Of a stretch of 64,000 nucleotides of DNA, positions 6,611 through 15,424 are shown piece by piece. The translations under genes and the position numbers were made by a program. Source of the stretch: Chachezhania antarctica. Lineage in GTDB: Bacteria > Pseudomonadota > Alphaproteobacteria > Rhodobacterales > Rhodobacteraceae. Below the pieces are notes generated by a model, which worked only from the letters and a program-made list of their open reading frames with translations, was not told the origin of the DNA and did not search any database. The first letter of the stretch is position 1; every line of letters begins with the position of its first letter. Location: assembly GCF_003646465.1 (NCBI RefSeq), contig NZ_QZEX01000002.1, forward strand, positions 450,471 through 514,470, written 5' to 3'.

Positions 6611-8875
6611 ATGAGTGGAGCCGAGCGCCGGGAGTGGACTGTCAGCGGCATGGATTGTGCCGCCTGCACTGTAAAAGTGACGAAGGCGGTCGAGCGCCTC
6701 CCGGGTGTCAGAGATGTAAAGGTCGCCCTGATGAGCGAACGCCTTTCGCTTGATCTCGAGCCTGCCCGGACGGACCCGACGGAGATCGAAACCATCGTGA
6801 AGCGTCTCGGATACGGAATTGCGCAGCGTGGCGCTACATCGGAGAGAAAACCGCTCGACGCCGCGGACAAGCCGCTTAGCCATGGTCACGACTGTGACGG
6901 CCATGACCGTGAACACGATCACGACGGGACGCCGCCAGACGAGGGCGACGCGGGGCATGGCAGCCCAGGTCACGTGCATGACGACCCCGCCGATCGCGGC
7001 AAGAATTGGTATCAGACCGACAAGGGCCGGCTGGTGATCTTCACCGGCGCCTTGCTGGTCCTGGCCTGGGGGTTCGAGCTTCTGACCTCGGCGGACTACG
7101 GCTACTGGGCCTTTGCCCTCGCCTGCGTGATCGGGGTCGCCCCGGTGGCCAGGCGCGCCTTCGAGGCCGTTCGCCTCGGCCAGCCTTTCACCATCGAAAG
7201 CCTGATGACCATTGCAGCCGTCGGCGCCTTATTTATCGGCGCAGCCGAGGAAGCGGCACTTGTCGTGTTTCTTTTTGCAGTGGGCGAGGTACTGGAAGGC
7301 GTGGCCGCTGGCAAGGCACGCGACGGTATCCGAGCGCTGGCCAGTTTGGTGCCCAAGACCGCGCTTCTGGAAATCGACGGCAAGACCCGCGAAGTCCCGG
7401 CCGACCAGCTTCAAATTGGCCAGCGCGTTTTGGTACGTCCCGGCGACCGGATCCCCTCCGACGGCGAGATTTTCGAGGGCACTAGCGGTATCGACGAAAG
7501 CCCGGTCACCGGCGAAAGTGTACCCGTTACCCGGGGTCCGGGTGAGAAAGTCTTTGCAGGGTCGATCAACACCGAAGCCGCGCTTCGCGTGACGGTCACG
7601 AAAACTGCGGCGGACAACACGATTGCGCGCATCATTCAGCTGGTCGAGGACGCCGAGGACGCCCGCGCGCCGACCGAGCGATTCATTGATCGATTCAGCC
7701 GCTGGTACATGCCAGCCATCGTCGCGCTCGCGGCACTGGTCATCCTGATCCCGCCGCTGTTGACAGGGGCGGACTGGGGTACCTGGATCTATCGTGGCCT
7801 CGCATTGTTGCTCATCGGCTGCCCCTGCGCGTTGGTGATCTCGGTTCCGGCCTCGATTGCCTCTGCGCTGTCCTCAGGCGCCAAGAAAGGTCTGTTGATG
7901 AAGGGGGGCGCGGTGATCGAGTCCACCGCAAAGGTCTCGGCCATCGCCTTTGACAAGACCGGCACGCTGACCCATGGCAAACCCAAGGTGACCGACGTCC
8001 TGCCCGCCCTTGGCGTCACAGAAGACAACCTGCTGGCCGTGGCCGCCGCAGTCGAGACCGGATCGTCGCACCCGCTGGCTCAAGCCATCCTCCGCCGAAC
8101 GGAGGAGGCCGGGATCGAGGCTCTGCCCGCGACAGAAGCGCGCGCGATCGTGGGTAAGGGCGTTGAAGCGCTGGTCGGCGGCACGAAGGCCTGGGTGGCA
8201 TCGCCACGCCATGCCGAGGTGGCCGGGGGTATCGCCGCCGGCCAGGCCGAGTTCGCGGCACAGCTCGAGACTGAGGGCAAGACCGTGGTCGCGGTGTTCC
8301 GTTCCGGCCAACCCCTCGGCCTCGTTGCCTTGCGCGACGAGCCGCGCGGCGACGCCGCCGAGGCCATGGCCCAACTGCGGGCGATGGACATCGCCCCAGT
8401 TATCCTGACCGGCGACAATCCCCGCACGGCCGAGGCCATCGCCGGGAGGCTCGGCATGGAATTCCACGCCAGCATGATGCCCGAGGACAAGCTGAGGCTG
8501 ATCCGCGAGATGGGCGCATCCGGCGGCGTCATGATGATTGGCGACGGCATCAACGACGCACCAGCGCTAAAGCAGGCGAACGTAGGTGTGGCGATGGGCT
8601 CCGGCACCGACGTGGCGCTGGAAACCGCCGATGCGGCGATCCTGCGCGACAGGGTGGTGGACATACCTGCCCTGATCCGGCTCGCCCGAGCCGCCATGGC
8701 CAACATCCATCAGAACGTGGCCCTGGCACTGGGTCTGAAAGCTGTGTTTTTGGTAACGTCGGTGCTAGGGCTGACCGGGCTCTGGATCGCCATCCTGGCC
8801 GATACCGGCGCAACAGTGCTGGTCACGCTCAACGCCCTGCGACTGTTGCGCTTCAACCCGTCTGACAATCGCTAG
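6611..8875 (+). CDS. zntA: Heavy-metal translocating P1B-type ATPase (Zn/Cd/Pb efflux)
   Basis: A 754-residue efflux pump that exports Zn2+, Cd2+ or Pb2+ across the inner membrane. In order it has an N-terminal HMA domain with GMDCAAC (about residues 14-19), a His/Asp-rich linker (about 93-132) that probably buffers metal, the membrane metal site CPC (about 404-406), the phosphorylation motif DKTGT (about 447) and GDGINDAP (about 643). The CPC core and His-rich linker point to the Zn/Cd/Pb group rather than copper. A MerR-type promoter sits directly upstream. The name zntA is by family; cadA would be equally acceptable. Confidence 0.93.
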   Translation: MSGAERREWTVSGMDCAACTVKVTKAVERLPGVRDVKVALMSERLSLDLEPARTDPTEIETIVKRLGYGIAQRGATSERKPLDAADKPLSHGHDCDGHDREHDHDGTPPDEGDAGHGSPGHVHDDPADRGKNWYQTDKGRLVIFTGALLVLAWGFELLTSADYGYWAFALACVIGVAPVARRAFEAVRLGQPFTIESLMTIAAVGALFIGAAEEAALVVFLFAVGEVLEGVAAGKARDGIRALASLVPKTALLEIDGKTREVPADQLQIGQRVLVRPGDRIPSDGEIFEGTSGIDESPVTGESVPVTRGPGEKVFAGSINTEAALRVTVTKTAADNTIARIIQLVEDAEDARAPTERFIDRFSRWYMPAIVALAALVILIPPLLTGADWGTWIYRGLALLLIGCPCALVISVPASIASALSSGAKKGLLMKGGAVIESTAKVSAIAFDKTGTLTHGKPKVTDVLPALGVTEDNLLAVAAAVETGSSHPLAQAILRRTEEAGIEALPATEARAIVGKGVEALVGGTKAWVASPRHAEVAGGIAAGQAEFAAQLETEGKTVVAVFRSGQPLGLVALRDEPRGDAAEAMAQLRAMDIAPVILTGDNPRTAEAIAGRLGMEFHASMMPEDKLRLIREMGASGGVMMIGDGINDAPALKQANVGVAMGSGTDVALETADAAILRDRVVDIPALIRLARAAMANIHQNVALALGLKAVFLVTSVLGLTGLWIAILADTGATVLVTLNALRLLRFNPSDNR

Positions 8876-8900
8876 CAATTCCACGCAGAGCATACGCCGC

Positions 8901-8919
8901 CTTGAAACAAAGTTTCAAG
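8901..8919. promoter_or_regulatory. Palindrome upstream of the LysR gene, candidate LTTR box
   Basis: CTTGAAAC-AAA-GTTTCAAG is a perfect 8-bp inverted repeat between the ATPase and the LysR gene. It matches the T-N11-A layout typical of LysR-type regulator boxes and lies 81 bases before the LysR start. No T-run follows, so an autoregulatory operator is favoured over a terminator. Confidence 0.5.
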
Positions 8920-8999
8920 ACTTGGATTGAGTTTCGGCTCGTCAGTGTAGCGCTCCACAGAAAAGGACCTAAACACGAGGTGCGAGAGGATGTCGGAAA

Positions 9000-9980
9000 G
9001 TGGAAAGGAGAAAACATGAAATTGAGATTCGACACCTTCGATGCTTCGTCAACGCCGCTGATCATGGCAGTTTCCGAAAGGCTGGTAGCGTTATGCGTAT
9101 CCGACAGTCATCAGTCAGCCGTTGCATCCGCGACCTTGAGGATCGGCTCGGAACATCATTGTTTCACCGTCATCGAAGCGGCGTGAGCCTAAACCGCGCC
9201 GGGCACCAGTTTCTGCCTCGCGCACGTCAGACAATTCGCGGGCTTGATGAGAGCTTGTACGCGATGGCGGCACTTGGCAGATCGGAAAACGGCCGTATAA
9301 GAGTCGGCATTTATTCATCGATTGCCTCGGGCTTTCTGGCCGAATTGCTGCGCTCCTTCGGGGAGCAGCACAATCATGTGCAGATCGAATTGATCGATGG
9401 AAACCCGGAAGAACACGTCGCTGCCATTCGCGGGCTCAAACTCGACGTCGCTTTCCTAACCGGAACCCGAACCTGGCAAGATTGCGACAGCGCATTGATG
9501 TGGTCGGAAGGTGTTTTCGTTGTCCTGCCTGAACGCCATGAGTTAGCCATCCGGACAGCAGTCGACTGGCGCGAGCTTAGCGGCGAGGCTTTCATGGTCA
9601 GCGAAACAGCGCCGGGCCAAGAGATCTATGACTATCTGGTGAGGAAGCTGGCAGAGCTCAGTTGGCACCCTGACATACATGTGCAGTCCGTAAGTCGAGA
9701 TAACCTGCTGTCATTGGTTGCCATTGGGCGAGGTTTGACCGTGGTCAGCGAGGCAATGACAGTGACGACCCATCCGGGAGTGGTCTTTCGACCGATCAAG
9801 GGCGAGCGCCTTCCATTTTCTGCAATCTGGTCTCCGAATAACGACAACCCAGCGTTCAGGCGTCTTCTGAGCATGGCAAGGGCTAAGGCAGAGCTGGAAA
9901 ATCGCGGGGTGATCAATGGGCATCCCTGTGGGATTGAGCAGCCCGCCTCGCCTTCGCAAACCCACGATCCGTCGCCATGA
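9000..9980 (+). CDS. LysR-family transcriptional regulator
   Basis: A 326-residue protein with an N-terminal winged helix-turn-helix (IRHLRCFVNAADHGSFRKAG, about residues 10-29, then SSVSRCIRDLEDRLGTSLF) and a C-terminal periplasmic-binding-like effector domain. The frame can start at GTG 9000. A strong ribosome binding site (AAAGGAG) instead precedes an ATG at 9016 in another frame whose first codons read Met-Lys-Leu-Arg, the usual LysR beginning, so a small indel near the start is possible. The 3' end overlaps the convergent DUF2274 gene by 68 bases, so the last residues are read from antisense transfer-operon sequence. Its target and inducer are unknown. Confidence 0.85.
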   Translation: MERRKHEIEIRHLRCFVNAADHGSFRKAGSVMRIRQSSVSRCIRDLEDRLGTSLFHRHRSGVSLNRAGHQFLPRARQTIRGLDESLYAMAALGRSENGRIRVGIYSSIASGFLAELLRSFGEQHNHVQIELIDGNPEEHVAAIRGLKLDVAFLTGTRTWQDCDSALMWSEGVFVVLPERHELAIRTAVDWRELSGEAFMVSETAPGQEIYDYLVRKLAELSWHPDIHVQSVSRDNLLSLVAIGRGLTVVSEAMTVTTHPGVVFRPIKGERLPFSAIWSPNNDNPAFRRLLSMARAKAELENRGVINGHPCGIEQPASPSQTHDPSP

Positions 9981-10152
9981 ACCGCTCCAGCATCGGCACG
10001 ATCAGCCGGACAGGATCGGCAACAGCTTGCCCCGTCTCCCGTCCCAGCACCTCTGCATAGGCGACAAGGTCGCGATGAATGGACGCGGGCAATTCCACCG
10101 TCACTTTCACCGGCTTTTCGTCGGGCAGAGGCCCAAGCTTGAGTTTCGACAT
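9913..10152 (-). CDS. DUF2274 protein at the end of the trb operon
   Basis: A 79-residue protein matching DUF2274, a small family normally found directly after trbI in Ti/ICE-type trb operons. The sequence SKLKLGPLPDEKPVKVTVELP followed by a helix-rich part resembles a ribbon-helix-helix regulator. ATG 10152 is chosen because GGAGG lies just upstream and the trbI stop (10155) is two bases away. It may autoregulate the operon, but the function is not established. It is convergent and overlapping with the LysR gene. Confidence 0.85.
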   Translation of the reverse strand: MSKLKLGPLPDEKPVKVTVELPASIHRDLVAYAEVLGRETGQAVADPVRLIVPMLERFMATDRGFAKARRAAQSHRDAH

Positions 10153-10154
10153 GA

Positions 10155-11276
10155 TCAACCTCCTGCCGGTTCGAATACGAGATCGCGGGTGACGATGATC
10201 CTGACCGGGAACCCCGGGCGGATGGTCAATGTCGGCGCGACCTGCAACTGACGCTGCACGATCTGCTGACCGGCCTGGTTGATCGTGTCCACAGCGCCAT
10301 CGCGGATCGCCTGGACCAGGCGGTCTTCGTCATCGGTGGCGAGGTCCGCGCCGATCGCGAGCAGCGTGGACAGGCCCGCCGCGCGCATCAGATCCCACCA
10401 GTGATAATCGACGCCATCTTCGAGACCGGCATAGCCGCTCGCATCCGCCCCCGGCAGACGTTCGAGAACAATGGACCGGCCTCCGGGAAGGATCAGGCGG
10501 TTCCAGACCAACAGCACGCGGCGTTGGCCGAACGTCACGCCGTCATCGTATTGGCCGATGATGCGGGTTCCTTGTGGGATCAACAGCAGTGATCCGGTCG
10601 GGCTGTCATAGACATTCTCGGTGACCTGCGCGGTGATCTGCCCCGGGAGATCAGAGCGAATGCCGGTGATAAGCGCGGCCGGGATCACCGCTCCAGCCTG
10701 AAGGATGTACGGCGAGGCTGGCGGCTGAATGCGATCCGATGCGACGGTCTGCCGGTCCACCGGACCGTTGAGGAAAGCCGTATGCCGACTCCCCTCGGGT
10801 TGCTCAGCACCACCCAGTCCCGGAAGGTTCATGCCGACCCCGGCCGTCGTCGCCCTGCCAGACGCCGTCTGAAAGAAGACACCGCTCAGACGCGCGGTTT
10901 CCTCTTCTGCCCTGCGGCGCTCCGCGTCCGGATCGACGGTCGGGCCCGCAATCGGCGGAGGGCCCACGGGAATTCCCCGCTCCTGCGCGTCGAGGATCGG
11001 CCTCCCGAGGTCACCGGGCAGCGCAGGTCCCAGAACCGGTCCGGTATAGTCGGACGGCAACCCTTCCAGGCCGTCCGCGGCCGGTCGGTTGTCGATGGAG
11101 TAGAGTTCTCCCCCTCCCGGCCCTGCTTCACGGGTCTGGAGCGCATAAATCAGCGCACCCCCGATGCCGAACAAGGCGACCGCTCCGACACCGGCCAGAA
11201 CCTTGCGCGACAGCCTCGTCACGCGCGGCGGATCGGGGCGCAGACGCATCGGCGCTGCAGGATCGGTGTCACTCAT
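10155..11276 (-). CDS. trbI: Conjugal transfer protein TrbI (VirB10-like)
   Basis: A 373-residue core-complex protein of the type IV secretion system that spans inner and outer membranes and transmits energy state to the outer gate. One N-terminal helix (about 25-45) is followed by a proline-rich periplasmic stretch and the conserved VirB10 C-terminal domain (PYILQAGAVIPAALITGIRSDLPGQ, SLLLIPQGTRIIGQYD). Its start overlaps the trbG stop by 4 bases. Confidence 0.95.
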   Translation of the reverse strand: MSDTDPAAPMRLRPDPPRVTRLSRKVLAGVGAVALFGIGGALIYALQTREAGPGGGELYSIDNRPAADGLEGLPSDYTGPVLGPALPGDLGRPILDAQERGIPVGPPPIAGPTVDPDAERRRAEEETARLSGVFFQTASGRATTAGVGMNLPGLGGAEQPEGSRHTAFLNGPVDRQTVASDRIQPPASPYILQAGAVIPAALITGIRSDLPGQITAQVTENVYDSPTGSLLLIPQGTRIIGQYDDGVTFGQRRVLLVWNRLILPGGRSIVLERLPGADASGYAGLEDGVDYHWWDLMRAAGLSTLLAIGADLATDDEDRLVQAIRDGAVDTINQAGQQIVQRQLQVAPTLTIRPGFPVRIIVTRDLVFEPAGG

Positions 11277-12301
11277 GACGCCCCTCCCCTTCGCGCATCC
11301 ACCTCCGTCCGCGCATCGGCCTGCCGCTCCTCCATGCGCACGATCCGGACCACCTGCTGGCGGTCTCCTGCGCCCAACCGGAGCTCGGCGGCGCCGAAGA
11401 GGCGATCCACGATCAGAACGTTCCGGTGCATGCGGCTGTTCACGATCTCGGGCTCCCCGTCCGAACCGAGCACGAAGAGCGGTGGCATCTCACCTTGGGC
11501 GATGCCAGCCGGGAAGACGACATAGACGCGGCGGCCGTCGTCGAAGACCGAGACCGGTCGCCAGGGCGGGCTGTCCCCCTGGATCTGCAAGCCGTAGCGA
11601 TGATTGCGGGCCGCCGGCGCCGGGATGGTCGGCGCGGGCGCCACAGCCTGTCGACCGCCACGCGGCGCAGCCGGATAAGCCCAGGCGACGGACGGCATGT
11701 AGAGCGCCTCGCGCGCACGCAGCTCGATCGTGTACACCCGCCTGTCAGTGCTGATCACCAGATTGGTCGAGATATCGTCTCGCGTCGGTTTGACGAGGAT
11801 GTGGACGCGAGCGGTGGACCCAGACCCGCTCTCCGTGTCGCCGATGATCCAGCGCGTGGTATCTCCCGCGGCGATCGGACCCGCGCCGGTCAGACGTTCG
11901 CCCGGCTCGAGTGCGATGTTGGTGATCTGACCCGGTGCGGCATAGACCTGATAGAGCGCGCCTTCCGACCAGGGATAGATCTGGATCGCATTGTAATAGC
12001 CTTCCCGGCGCGGTTCGATCCGGGCGGCAGCATTGGCGTTTTCGATGCGATCAGTCGGTGTGCCTGCCACCGCTCCGCCATGCGCCACTGTCCAGACCGG
12101 CGGCGTGTGCAGGGGTCGAGGACGTTCCTCGGCAGCCGAGGCGGGCGGAGTGGGTAGCGGCGGCACGGACTCGTCGTAGCTGAATTCCGGCACCCGGTTG
12201 CTGGCACATCCCGCCAGCACGGATGCGGATAGCAGGAGGGCCACCAACGTCGGCGTCCTGACGCTCGAAGACCTGATTGCACGAACATGCGTTTCAGTCA
12301 T
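11273..12301 (-). CDS. trbG: P-type conjugative transfer protein TrbG (VirB9-like lipoprotein)
   Basis: A 342-residue outer-membrane-associated core protein of the mating apparatus. It has a lipoprotein signal with lipobox VLAGC (Cys about residue 32) and the VirB9/CagX-type beta-rich C-terminal domain (PVSVFDDGRRVYVVFPAG...MPPLFVLG). As a lipoprotein it would need LspA/Lnt processing, which is of interest because the element carries both genes. It overlaps trbF and trbI by 4 bases each. Confidence 0.95.
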   Translation of the reverse strand: MTETHVRAIRSSSVRTPTLVALLLSASVLAGCASNRVPEFSYDESVPPLPTPPASAAEERPRPLHTPPVWTVAHGGAVAGTPTDRIENANAAARIEPRREGYYNAIQIYPWSEGALYQVYAAPGQITNIALEPGERLTGAGPIAAGDTTRWIIGDTESGSGSTARVHILVKPTRDDISTNLVISTDRRVYTIELRAREALYMPSVAWAYPAAPRGGRQAVAPAPTIPAPAARNHRYGLQIQGDSPPWRPVSVFDDGRRVYVVFPAGIAQGEMPPLFVLGSDGEPEIVNSRMHRNVLIVDRLFGAAELRLGAGDRQQVVRIVRMEERQADARTEVDARRGGAS

Positions 12302-12987
12302 TGGCTCATCTCCCGCGACCAGGAGATCGCATTGACATAGATTCCGAGGGGGTTGGCGCGCAGACGCTCGGCGCTGCGCGGGGTCTGGATCACGACGGTC
12401 AGGATCGCGGTCCAGCGCTCGGTCGTGGAAAGCTGACCGTTCTCGTAGTGGCGCTCGGTCCAGGCGACGCGGAACGATCCCGGCGAGGCCCGGATGACCG
12501 AGGACACCTCGACTGCGATCTGTTGGCGACCGACGCGGGTGAACGGGTCGTTGGCGCGGGCGAAGTCGTTGAGCGCAGCCGCGCCACGATCCGTGGTGAA
12601 CTCATAGGCGCGCAGCCAGTTCTGCCGCACAATGATCGGGTCGGCAGGGATGGAACGAACCTGCTCGATGAAGCGACCAAGATGGAAAGCGATCTGCGGA
12701 TCGGTGGGCTCGTAATCGGCGGAGGCCGGAGCGACAGCCTGGGCCTCGCCGAGCGCGTCGACCTGAACGACCCAGGGCACGACGGTGCCACGCGCGGAGT
12801 GCCAGACCAGGGCGCCGGCAAAACCCGCCGCCAGGATCAGGCTGCCGAAGGCCATGTAGCGCCAGTTGCGGGCCTGAACGCGGGCGGAGCCGATGCGCTC
12901 GTCCCAGACCTGCGCAGCCTTCTGATAGGGCGTCTCTGGTTGAGGTGTCTTGCCATAATGCGTGGCGGAACGCCTGAAGAGGTTCAT
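12298..12987 (-). CDS. trbF: Conjugal transfer protein TrbF (VirB8-like)
   Basis: A 229-residue bitopic inner-membrane protein. A short cytoplasmic tail (PYQKAAQVWDERIGSARVQARNWR) precedes one transmembrane helix (about 45-65) and a periplasmic VirB8/NTF2-like domain. It nucleates assembly of the secretion channel. It overlaps trbL and trbG by 4 bases each, in the standard trb order. Confidence 0.95.
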   Translation of the reverse strand: MNLFRRSATHYGKTPQPETPYQKAAQVWDERIGSARVQARNWRYMAFGSLILAAGFAGALVWHSARGTVVPWVVQVDALGEAQAVAPASADYEPTDPQIAFHLGRFIEQVRSIPADPIIVRQNWLRAYEFTTDRGAAALNDFARANDPFTRVGRQQIAVEVSSVIRASPGSFRVAWTERHYENGQLSTTERWTAILTVVIQTPRSAERLRANPLGIYVNAISWSREMSQ

Positions 12988-14333
12988 GAGCGATCCCTTT
13001 CGGAGAGATTGACGGAGGAGCCCGAGCCGTGGCTGTCGCCCGACCGGACGGCATGGGCCGCAGCGCGCACGCCATGGCTCACGGCCTGGCTATGACGCAT
13101 GCGCTTCGCCCAGGCTGGCGGGCCATCGGAAGCGGACGGGCCGGAAGAAGGCTCGGGCACCGCTCCGCCGACCGTGCCCATCGAGGTGGTTCCGCCCGTC
13201 GCCGCAACACCGCCCTTGACGCCCTCGGCGTAGCTGGACTGGATGCCGCCAGCCGCGCGAGAGGACGCCTTCTTGAGCGGTGATGCCGCGGTAGCGGCCC
13301 CGGCGCGCGCTACACCGGCCATCCCGCCGGCGAGACCTCCTCCGCCGATCGAGCCGAGCGTGTAGGCGCTCGAGGCAGCGCCCGCCGCGGCCGCGCCGCC
13401 GCGTGCGAGGGCGGCGCCTCCGGAGAGTACTGATCCGGCTCCGCGTGCTGCAAGCATGCTCGCCCCTCCGACCCCGATCGCAGCGCCACCAACGGCAAGG
13501 CCGGTGCCTATGGCGGCACCCGCGCTGAGTTGCGGCCCGCCGGACACCAGACCTGAGGCGATGCCCGGGCCGAATATTCCGAGGCCCAGCAGAGACAGGG
13601 CGGCCAGAACAATTGCCATGGCATCATCGATGGTCGGCGTCACGCCGCCGAAGCCAGCGGTGAACTGGCCGAAGAGCGTCGATCCAATGCCGATGATCAC
13701 GGCGAGGACGAGAACCTTGATGCCGGAAGAGATGACGTTGCCCAGCACGCGCTCGGCCATGAAGGCGGTCTTGCCGAAGAGGCCGAAGGGGATCAGCACG
13801 AAGCCCGCGAGGGTCGTGAGCTTGAACTCGATCAGAGTGACGAAGAGCTGTACCGCGAGGATGAAGAAGGCGAGGATCACCAGCGCCCAGGCGAAGAACA
13901 GGCAGAGAATCTGGACGAGGTTCTCGAAGACCGCGACCCAGCCCATCAGATCGGAGATGCTCTCGAGCAGCGGCCGCCCCGCCTCGAGCCCGGTCTGGGC
14001 GACGCGGCCGGGGCGCAGAAGATCGGCGGCGGAAAACCCGGTGCCCGAGGCCATCAGACCGAGGCCCGCGAAGCTCTCGAAGACGATGCGGGCAAGGTTG
14101 TTCCAGTTGGAGATGATATAGGCGAAGACCCCGACGAAGAGCGTCTTCTTCACCAGCCGGGCGATGATGTCGTCATCGGCGCCCCAGGCCCAGAACAGCG
14201 CCGCCAGCGTCACGTCGATGACGATCAGCGTGGTGGCGATGAAGGCCACCTCACCCCCGAGCAGCCCAAACCCGCTGTCGATGTAGCTGGTGAAGATGCC
14301 CAGAAAGTTGTCGATGACGCCGGTTCCACCCAT
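12984..14333 (-). CDS. trbL: P-type conjugative transfer protein TrbL (VirB6-like)
   Basis: A 449-residue polytopic inner-membrane channel component with about six hydrophobic segments in residues 15-290, followed by a long Gly/Ala-rich low-complexity region and a polar Ser/Gly-rich tail. This is the usual TrbL/VirB6 design. The tail (about residue 300 onward) is likely to diverge fastest. Confidence 0.94.
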   Translation of the reverse strand: MGGTGVIDNFLGIFTSYIDSGFGLLGGEVAFIATTLIVIDVTLAALFWAWGADDDIIARLVKKTLFVGVFAYIISNWNNLARIVFESFAGLGLMASGTGFSAADLLRPGRVAQTGLEAGRPLLESISDLMGWVAVFENLVQILCLFFAWALVILAFFILAVQLFVTLIEFKLTTLAGFVLIPFGLFGKTAFMAERVLGNVISSGIKVLVLAVIIGIGSTLFGQFTAGFGGVTPTIDDAMAIVLAALSLLGLGIFGPGIASGLVSGGPQLSAGAAIGTGLAVGGAAIGVGGASMLAARGAGSVLSGGAALARGGAAAAGAASSAYTLGSIGGGGLAGGMAGVARAGAATAASPLKKASSRAAGGIQSSYAEGVKGGVAATGGTTSMGTVGGAVPEPSSGPSASDGPPAWAKRMRHSQAVSHGVRAAAHAVRSGDSHGSGSSVNLSERDRS

Positions 14334-14336
14334 GGC

Positions 14337-14624
14337 TCACTGATCTCCCGGACGCTGCGGCGCTTCAGATGCAGGCGTCCGACCGAAGAACCGGTCACGG
14401 CTCTCGGCCCAGGCGGCTAGGCAATCGGCATCGCGGGAAGCGGCCTCGCCACGCTGCTGGCACCGGCGCAGGGTCGCGCGGAGGGGATCGGCAGACGGCT
14501 GGAGCGCGGGCGCGGTGCTGGCCGGCACGGGAGCTTCCTCGCGCGTCATCTCGATCACTGTGGCGGTGATCGCGATCGCCACGAACGCGATGGCCGCGAT
14601 CCGGGCCAGCACCTTCCCCTCCAT
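14337..14624 (-). CDS. trbK-alt: Putative entry exclusion protein TrbK-alt
   Basis: A 95-residue protein with one N-terminal membrane helix (about 7-27) and a short periplasmic domain containing LRRCQQRGEAASRDADCLAAWAESRDRFF, the two-cysteine signature of the TrbK-alt family. TrbK-type proteins block redundant entry of the same element into a cell that already carries it. It sits between trbJ and trbL as in other Ti-type operons. Confidence 0.9.
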   Translation of the reverse strand: MEGKVLARIAAIAFVAIAITATVIEMTREEAPVPASTAPALQPSADPLRATLRRCQQRGEAASRDADCLAAWAESRDRFFGRTPASEAPQRPGDQ

Positions 14625-14641
14625 CGTCGCCCCTCCCGGCC

Positions 14642-15424
14642 TCAGTTAAACATTTGCGCGTTGCCGGGCTGGTAGCCCGCGCCCGGTGTCAGGAAGCGCT
14701 CGCGCTGGATGCGGCCCTGTTCCGCAGCGGTGGCGCGCTCGGCCTCGGTCAGCGCGTTGGCGCGGCCGTTTGCCGAGATCACCGCGATCAGATCCGAGAG
14801 CTGCTGCGATTGCAGTGCGAGGAGCTGGTTGCCCGCCTGTGTGGCCTGCAGAGCACCGACCGCGTTCTGGCTCTGCCCCACGAGCGCGGACATCTCGGCG
14901 CGGTTGGCATCGATATTGCCGACGACACCGGCCTGCACGCGCATCGCATCCTGCAGGCCACCGACGGTGTTCTCCCAACGGGACCGGGCCTCGGCGATCA
15001 GCTGCTGGTCGGTCGCGGTCAGGGAGAGGTTGCCATAGTCCTGCTGGAACATCTGGTCGATGCTCTGCACATCGAAGGCGATGTTCTGCGCCTGCGCCAG
15101 GAGTTGTTGCGTGCGGCTGACGTTCTGCTGGATCTGCTGGAGCGCGGAATACGGCAGGTTGGCGAGATTGCGCGCCTGGTTGATCAGCATCTGCGCTTCG
15201 TTCTGGAGCTGTGCGATCTGGTTGTTGATCTGCTCCAGAGCCCGCGCCGCGGTCAGGAGGTTTTCCGCGTGGTTGGTCGGGTCATAGACGATGAACGGAC
15301 CGCCGCCGATGCCGAAGAGCGCATGCGCGGGCGGCGCTGCGATGGGCGACATGGCCATGGGCATCGCCAGCGCGAGGGCGAGCAGCGACGGGCCGGCGAA
15401 CAGGTGCGTAATCTTGCGAGTCAT
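14642..15424 (-). CDS. trbJ: P-type conjugative transfer protein TrbJ (VirB5-like)
   Basis: A 260-residue exported protein, the likely minor pilus component. It has a signal peptide (MTRKITHLFAGPSLLALALA...AHA) and a long Gln-rich helical region (about 45-140) typical of TrbJ/VirB5. The ATG at 15424 overlaps the trbE stop (15421-15423) and puts the signal peptide at the N-terminus. The frame is open upstream inside trbE, but those residues lack sense. Confidence 0.93.
   Translation of the reverse strand: MTRKITHLFAGPSLLALALAMPMAMSPIAAPPAHALFGIGGGPFIVYDPTNHAENLLTAARALEQINNQIAQLQNEAQMLINQARNLANLPYSALQQIQQNVSRTQQLLAQAQNIAFDVQSIDQMFQQDYGNLSLTATDQQLIAEARSRWENTVGGLQDAMRVQAGVVGNIDANRAEMSALVGQSQNAVGALQATQAGNQLLALQSQQLSDLIAVISANGRANALTEAERATAAEQGRIQRERFLTPGAGYQPGNAQMFN

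Noticed and set aside
12277..13095. 272-codon plus-strand frame
   Set aside because: Antisense to trbF and the end of trbL; no recognisable motif.
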